From assembly GCA_041484845.1 (NCBI GenBank), contig JBGPIK010000308.1, positions 1 through 8,437 on the forward strand: a DNA stretch of 8,437 bases, in the 5' to 3' direction. The position numbers and the translations under genes were made by a program. The notes under the pieces were generated by a model. The model was not told the DNA's origin. It saw only the letters and a program-made list of their open reading frames with translations, and ran no database searches. Source of the DNA: JBGPIK01 sp041484845. Its GTDB lineage: Bacteria; Desulfobacterota; Binatia; UBA9968. Of the stretch, positions 5,461 to 8,437 are shown in pieces. The number at the start of each line of letters is the position of its first letter. Position 1 is the first letter of the stretch.

Positions 5461-7239
5461 ATGCGCCAAAATCGGATACTCGTCGGTATGGTGTCTTCAA
5501 TCGCGTTTGGGGTATGCGCGGTTTCTGCGGTGAACGCAGCGATGGCTCCAGGAGCTTGCGCACAAATCACGGCTGCTTGCCAGGGAGCAGGCTTTATACA
5601 AGGCGATGCTAAGACGGGCAATGGCCTCCAGTTAGATTGTATCGCACCGATCATGCAAGGGACCGCCTACGTACATAAGGGCAGCAAACCTTTGCCACAA
5701 GTCGATCCACAACTTGTGGCGGCCTGCAAAGCGAGGAATCCGGAGTTCGGCCAACGGGCGAATCCGCCATCGGAACCGGACGTGCAGTCGTCACCCGCAA
5801 GCTCGCGGCAACCTGTCGTGACCGAAGAGAGTACGCCATCGCAAATGCCCTCGACGCCTAACCGGCGCCCGAACATCGTCTTCATCCTTACCGACGATCT
5901 GGCGTGGAACCTGGTGCAATACATGCCGCACGTCCTCAAGATGCAGAAGGACGGCGTTACCTTCTCGAATTATTTTGTCACCGATTCGTTGTGCTGCCCT
6001 TCACGCTCGTCAATTTTCACGGGACGCTACCCGCACGATACGGGCGTTTTCCGCAACACGGGCAACGACGGAGGCTACCTGGTGTTTCGCAAGCGCGGTC
6101 ACGAGAACGCGACCTTCGCGAACGCGCTCTCCGCGACTGGCTATCGCACAGCGATGCTCGGCAAGTATTTGAACGGTTATTTGCCCCCGAAGCATGGTGT
6201 GCCGCCCGGATGGACGTCATGGTCGGTTGCAGGGGACGGTTATCGTGAGTTTGATTACAACGTGAATCAAGACGGCAGAGTCGTCCACTACGGCAGCAAA
6301 GCGGCGGACTATTTGACCGATGTCGTATCGGGTTTAGCGGTAGGCTTCATCAAGCAGTCGGCCAGCGTGCCCTTCGTGATTGAAATTGCGACCTTTGCGC
6401 CGCACGCGCCCTACACGCCGGCGCCGCGTGACGCCGACGCATTTCCCGGCCTACGCGCGCCGCGCACGCCGGCCTTTGACGCCGCGCCGGAAGCGAACGC
6501 ACCCAAGTGGCTGGTTAAGCACCGGGCGCTGTCTGATGCCGATATGGCCAATGTCGACAGGGATTTCCGCAAGCGCGCCCAATCGGTGCTGGCAATCGAT
6601 GCCATGATCGGCAACTTGCAGGCGGCCGTGGCTGCCATCGGCGCGCAAAACAATACGTATTTTATCTTCAACTCCGACAACGGGTATCACATGGGCGAGC
6701 ATCGGCTCATGCCGGGGAAAATGACAGCGTACGATACTGATATTCGCGTTCCGCTCATCATCACGGGACCAGCAGTTCCTGCCGGAGTGACGCTTGATGA
6801 GATTGTCGAAAACGTCGACTTGTATCCGACTTTTAGCGAGATTGCCGGCGCGACGGTCGCCGCAAACGTTGATGGCCGCAGTTTGGTGCCGTTGCTGCAC
6901 GGGCGAAAGGTGGCCGATTGGCGCACGGTGGCGCTGGTCGAGCACCATGGGCCGGTGAAAGATCCGACCGACCCGGACATGCCCGCGCTACGCAGCGGCA
7001 ACCCGACGACTTACGAAGCGATTCGTTCGGCCACTTATGTTTACGTCGAGTACGCCGATGGGGAAAAGGAATTTCACGACCTCGTCGCCGATGCAAATGA
7101 GTTGCGCAATACGTTCTCGGCGCTTTCCAGCGAGGAGAAAGCGGCGCTGCACGCAACGCTCGATGCGGTCAAGAATTGCCATGACGCGAAGAGCTGCGCG
7201 ACCGCGGAGCGACCGAGTCACAGCGTGGCACGGAAATGA
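5461..7239 (+). CDS. Exported sulfatase (formylglycine type) with a cysteine-containing N-terminal module
   Basis: Sulfatases hydrolyse sulfate esters using a cysteine converted to formylglycine. The signature CCPSRSSIFTG (residues 178-188) puts that residue at C178. Metal-site and active-site residues are visible: TDD (D145, D146), GKYLNGY (K235), FAPHAPYTP (H315), FNSDNGYHMGEH (D406, N407) and LMPGK (K420). The GEHRLMPGK...YDTDIRVPLI block most resembles N-acetylglucosamine-6-sulfatase and heparan-type enzymes. A signal peptide ends near VNA (residues 24-26). Residues about 30-97 form an extra module with four cysteines (C33, C40, C60, C89), and a Pro/Ser-rich linker (98-136) joins it to the catalytic domain. 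The total of 592 residues exceeds a bare catalytic domain because of this extension. The ATG follows AGGAG (5447-5451) by nine bases. A secreted Asp-box protein gene starts 52 bp downstream, probably in the same operon. The substrate is unknown; a sulfated glycan is the natural guess. Confidence 0.92.
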   Translation: MRQNRILVGMVSSIAFGVCAVSAVNAAMAPGACAQITAACQGAGFIQGDAKTGNGLQLDCIAPIMQGTAYVHKGSKPLPQVDPQLVAACKARNPEFGQRANPPSEPDVQSSPASSRQPVVTEESTPSQMPSTPNRRPNIVFILTDDLAWNLVQYMPHVLKMQKDGVTFSNYFVTDSLCCPSRSSIFTGRYPHDTGVFRNTGNDGGYLVFRKRGHENATFANALSATGYRTAMLGKYLNGYLPPKHGVPPGWTSWSVAGDGYREFDYNVNQDGRVVHYGSKAADYLTDVVSGLAVGFIKQSASVPFVIEIATFAPHAPYTPAPRDADAFPGLRAPRTPAFDAAPEANAPKWLVKHRALSDADMANVDRDFRKRAQSVLAIDAMIGNLQAAVAAIGAQNNTYFIFNSDNGYHMGEHRLMPGKMTAYDTDIRVPLIITGPAVPAGVTLDEIVENVDLYPTFSEIAGATVAANVDGRSLVPLLHGRKVADWRTVALVEHHGPVKDPTDPDMPALRSGNPTTYEAIRSATYVYVEYADGEKEFHDLVADANELRNTFSALSSEEKAALHATLDAVKNCHDAKSCATAERPSHSVARK

Positions 7240-7279
7240 CGCGCTCCAGGTCCAACCGGTAAAGCGCTTTTCAAACAAC

Positions 7280-7285
7280 GGAGGG
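7280..7285 (+). promoter_or_regulatory. Strong ribosome binding site of the Asp-box protein gene
   Basis: GGAGGG stands six bases before the ATG at 7292, within the 52-bp gap after the sulfatase stop. It supports a real gene that has no stop codon inside the window. I see no separate promoter in so short a gap. Confidence 0.7.
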
Positions 7286-7291
7286 ACTACT

Positions 7292-8437
7292 ATGAAAAGA
7301 TCATTGACACCATTGCTAGCATTGACGTTGTTGCTCATGTCTGCGCCGATGACGGCAGGCGCCGACGATGGTTCTGACCATCCGCACTCGATCGCGTCGA
7401 TCTCCGTTTGCAGTCCCAATGCCACAGGCGCCAGCGTCAGTTGTCCGAGCGGCACCGGCGATACCAGGCAACCGGTCCTTGCTCCCGATGGCAGGTTTCC
7501 CCTGAATAACTACGGCGGCCTCGGCACGCTCGCCGACGAGCACTCGACGATATTTTCGCCGGGAACCTTGCCTGGTCACGGCGATTATTTGTTCTTCGTT
7601 GCGACGAGGACAACCCTGAATCCAATCTCGAGCGGCGTGGTGGCATTAACGGGCGGTAACGGACCGAACAAGAATGGACAGTGGACTTTAGATTTCGCCC
7701 AGGACTACGGCCACTACTTTCCCAATAATCCAGCGGGCCAACAGAATGGCCAGCTGTTTCTGTCTCCGGTGGAGCATCGTAATTGTCCGACAGTGTCCGA
7801 TGCGAAGCTGCAAGACCAAACTTTCGACCTGAACTATGCCGATCCTGGATCAGTGGTGCTCGATCCGACAAACCGGGCTAACAAAGGCCCAGGCAGTCTG
7901 ATCATGATCTACGAAGGCACGAATCGCTGCATCGGTCTCAAAGACGGCGATAACGTTATAGCGCAGAATAGTTTCTACTCGACGATTGCCGTCGCTACCT
8001 CCAATGACTTCGGTCATAGCTGGCCCAGCTACCGTTATCTGCTCGATCCGAATGGGTTGCCGGTGGATCCGCTACCGTTTCAAAACCCATCTACCGGGCC
8101 AGAGGCTCCCTCGGGGGCGACCGGCAATTCGGTTTGCATCGGCAACGATTGCACGGCGGCGCCATGGCCGCCGGACAGCAATTATGGCCGCTACTTCGTA
8201 TTGCATCCCCAAGTAACGATTGCGGATGCGATGCAGAGCAAGGTAACCAAGGGCGGACTCTCAAGCTCGATGGGGGACGCGGTGCCGTCGGCATTTGTCG
8301 ATGATGTGCGCGGCGGTCAGGAATACGATTTCAACGACGACGACGGCCGTCATCCGTTATATCTCTACGAACTACACAATTATGCTGTCGGCCCTCCCGG
8401 TTTGGATTTTCCACCATTGCCGAACGGCCAGAATTCC
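7292..8437 (+). CDS. Secreted Asp-box (sialidase-like, probable beta-propeller) protein, 3'-truncated
   Basis: The frame is open from ATG 7292 to the last base, giving 382 residues with no stop, so the C-terminus lies beyond the window. It begins with a signal peptide, MKRSLTPLLALTLLLMSAP then TAGA, probably cut before DD (after A24). Residues 237-244 read SNDFGHSW, an exact Asp-box (S-x-D-x-G-x-[ST]-W), as found in sialidases and other beta-propeller glycoside-binding proteins. Before it come DPGSVVLDPTN (184-194) and SLIMIYEGTNRC (202-213), which look like strands leading to a propeller blade. Six cysteines, C40, C51, C165, C213, C282 and C287, suit disulfides in an exported protein. Residues 253-300 are an unusual Pro/Gly-rich insert. 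I cannot name the family: candidates are a sialidase-like hydrolase, a non-catalytic propeller or a lectin-like protein. The short gap to the sulfatase gene suggests a joint role outside the cytoplasm. Confidence 0.82.
   Translation, partial: MKRSLTPLLALTLLLMSAPMTAGADDGSDHPHSIASISVCSPNATGASVSCPSGTGDTRQPVLAPDGRFPLNNYGGLGTLADEHSTIFSPGTLPGHGDYLFFVATRTTLNPISSGVVALTGGNGPNKNGQWTLDFAQDYGHYFPNNPAGQQNGQLFLSPVEHRNCPTVSDAKLQDQTFDLNYADPGSVVLDPTNRANKGPGSLIMIYEGTNRCIGLKDGDNVIAQNSFYSTIAVATSNDFGHSWPSYRYLLDPNGLPVDPLPFQNPSTGPEAPSGATGNSVCIGNDCTAAPWPPDSNYGRYFVLHPQVTIADAMQSKVTKGGLSSSMGDAVPSAFVDDVRGGQEYDFNDDDGRHPLYLYELHNYAVGPPGLDFPPLPNGQNS

Noticed and set aside
5707..5719. 13-bp perfect palindrome CCACAACTTGTGG
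   Set aside because: It lies inside the sulfatase coding region away from any control region; most likely chance.
6451..6948. A 165-codon minus-strand frame inside the sulfatase
   Set aside because: It is antisense to the catalytic domain; frames of this kind are common in GC-rich coding DNA.
7437..7871. A 144-codon minus-strand frame opposite the Asp-box protein gene (also 6988-7455 and 7316-7579)
   Set aside because: The + strand frame has a signal peptide, a ribosome site and an Asp-box, and is open for 382 codons, so these are its shadows.

Overview
The window looks like chromosomal sequence from an uncultured soil or sediment proteobacterium-like organism. My best guess is a Deltaproteobacteria, Binatota or Rokubacteria-type lineage, but this rests on recalled gene content and repeat style and not on a marker gene. 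It carries seven protein genes, two of them cut by the window edges. There are no rRNA or tRNA genes, no CRISPR array and no transposase.

Left part (2-4659). A 5'-truncated AMP-forming acyl-CoA ligase on the + strand converges on a block of three minus-strand genes. Read in the direction of transcription, these are a secreted YceI-family protein, a cytoplasmic protein of the 4,5-dihydroxyphthalate decarboxylase / NMT1-like family, and an amidohydrolase-2 (ACMSD-like) protein. The ligase, the Pht5-like protein and the amidohydrolase are families often found together in loci for degrading aromatic or cyclic acids, but no complete pathway can be read here. The gaps at 1214-1652 and 2757-2996 are filled with imperfect palindromic repeats of at least three kinds. 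One of them is followed by T6 and could end transcription between the converging genes.

Middle (4660-4893). A divergent intergenic region holds a TTGACA box on each strand and a perfect 12-bp palindrome in the probable yceI leader.

Right part (4894-8437). Three + strand genes encode exported or membrane proteins: a small single-membrane-segment protein of unknown function, a 592-residue sulfatase with a cysteine-containing N-terminal module and a linker, and a secreted protein with one exact Asp-box motif that continues past the right edge. The last gene has no stop in the window, so searches that require closed reading frames can miss it. It begins 52 bp after the sulfatase stop with a strong ribosome binding site, so the two are probably co-transcribed. 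An exported sulfatase beside a probable beta-propeller protein suggests work on a sulfated glycan or other sulfate ester outside the cytoplasm. This sulfatase / Asp-box pair is the most interesting part of the window. I see no strong evidence for a wholly new system.
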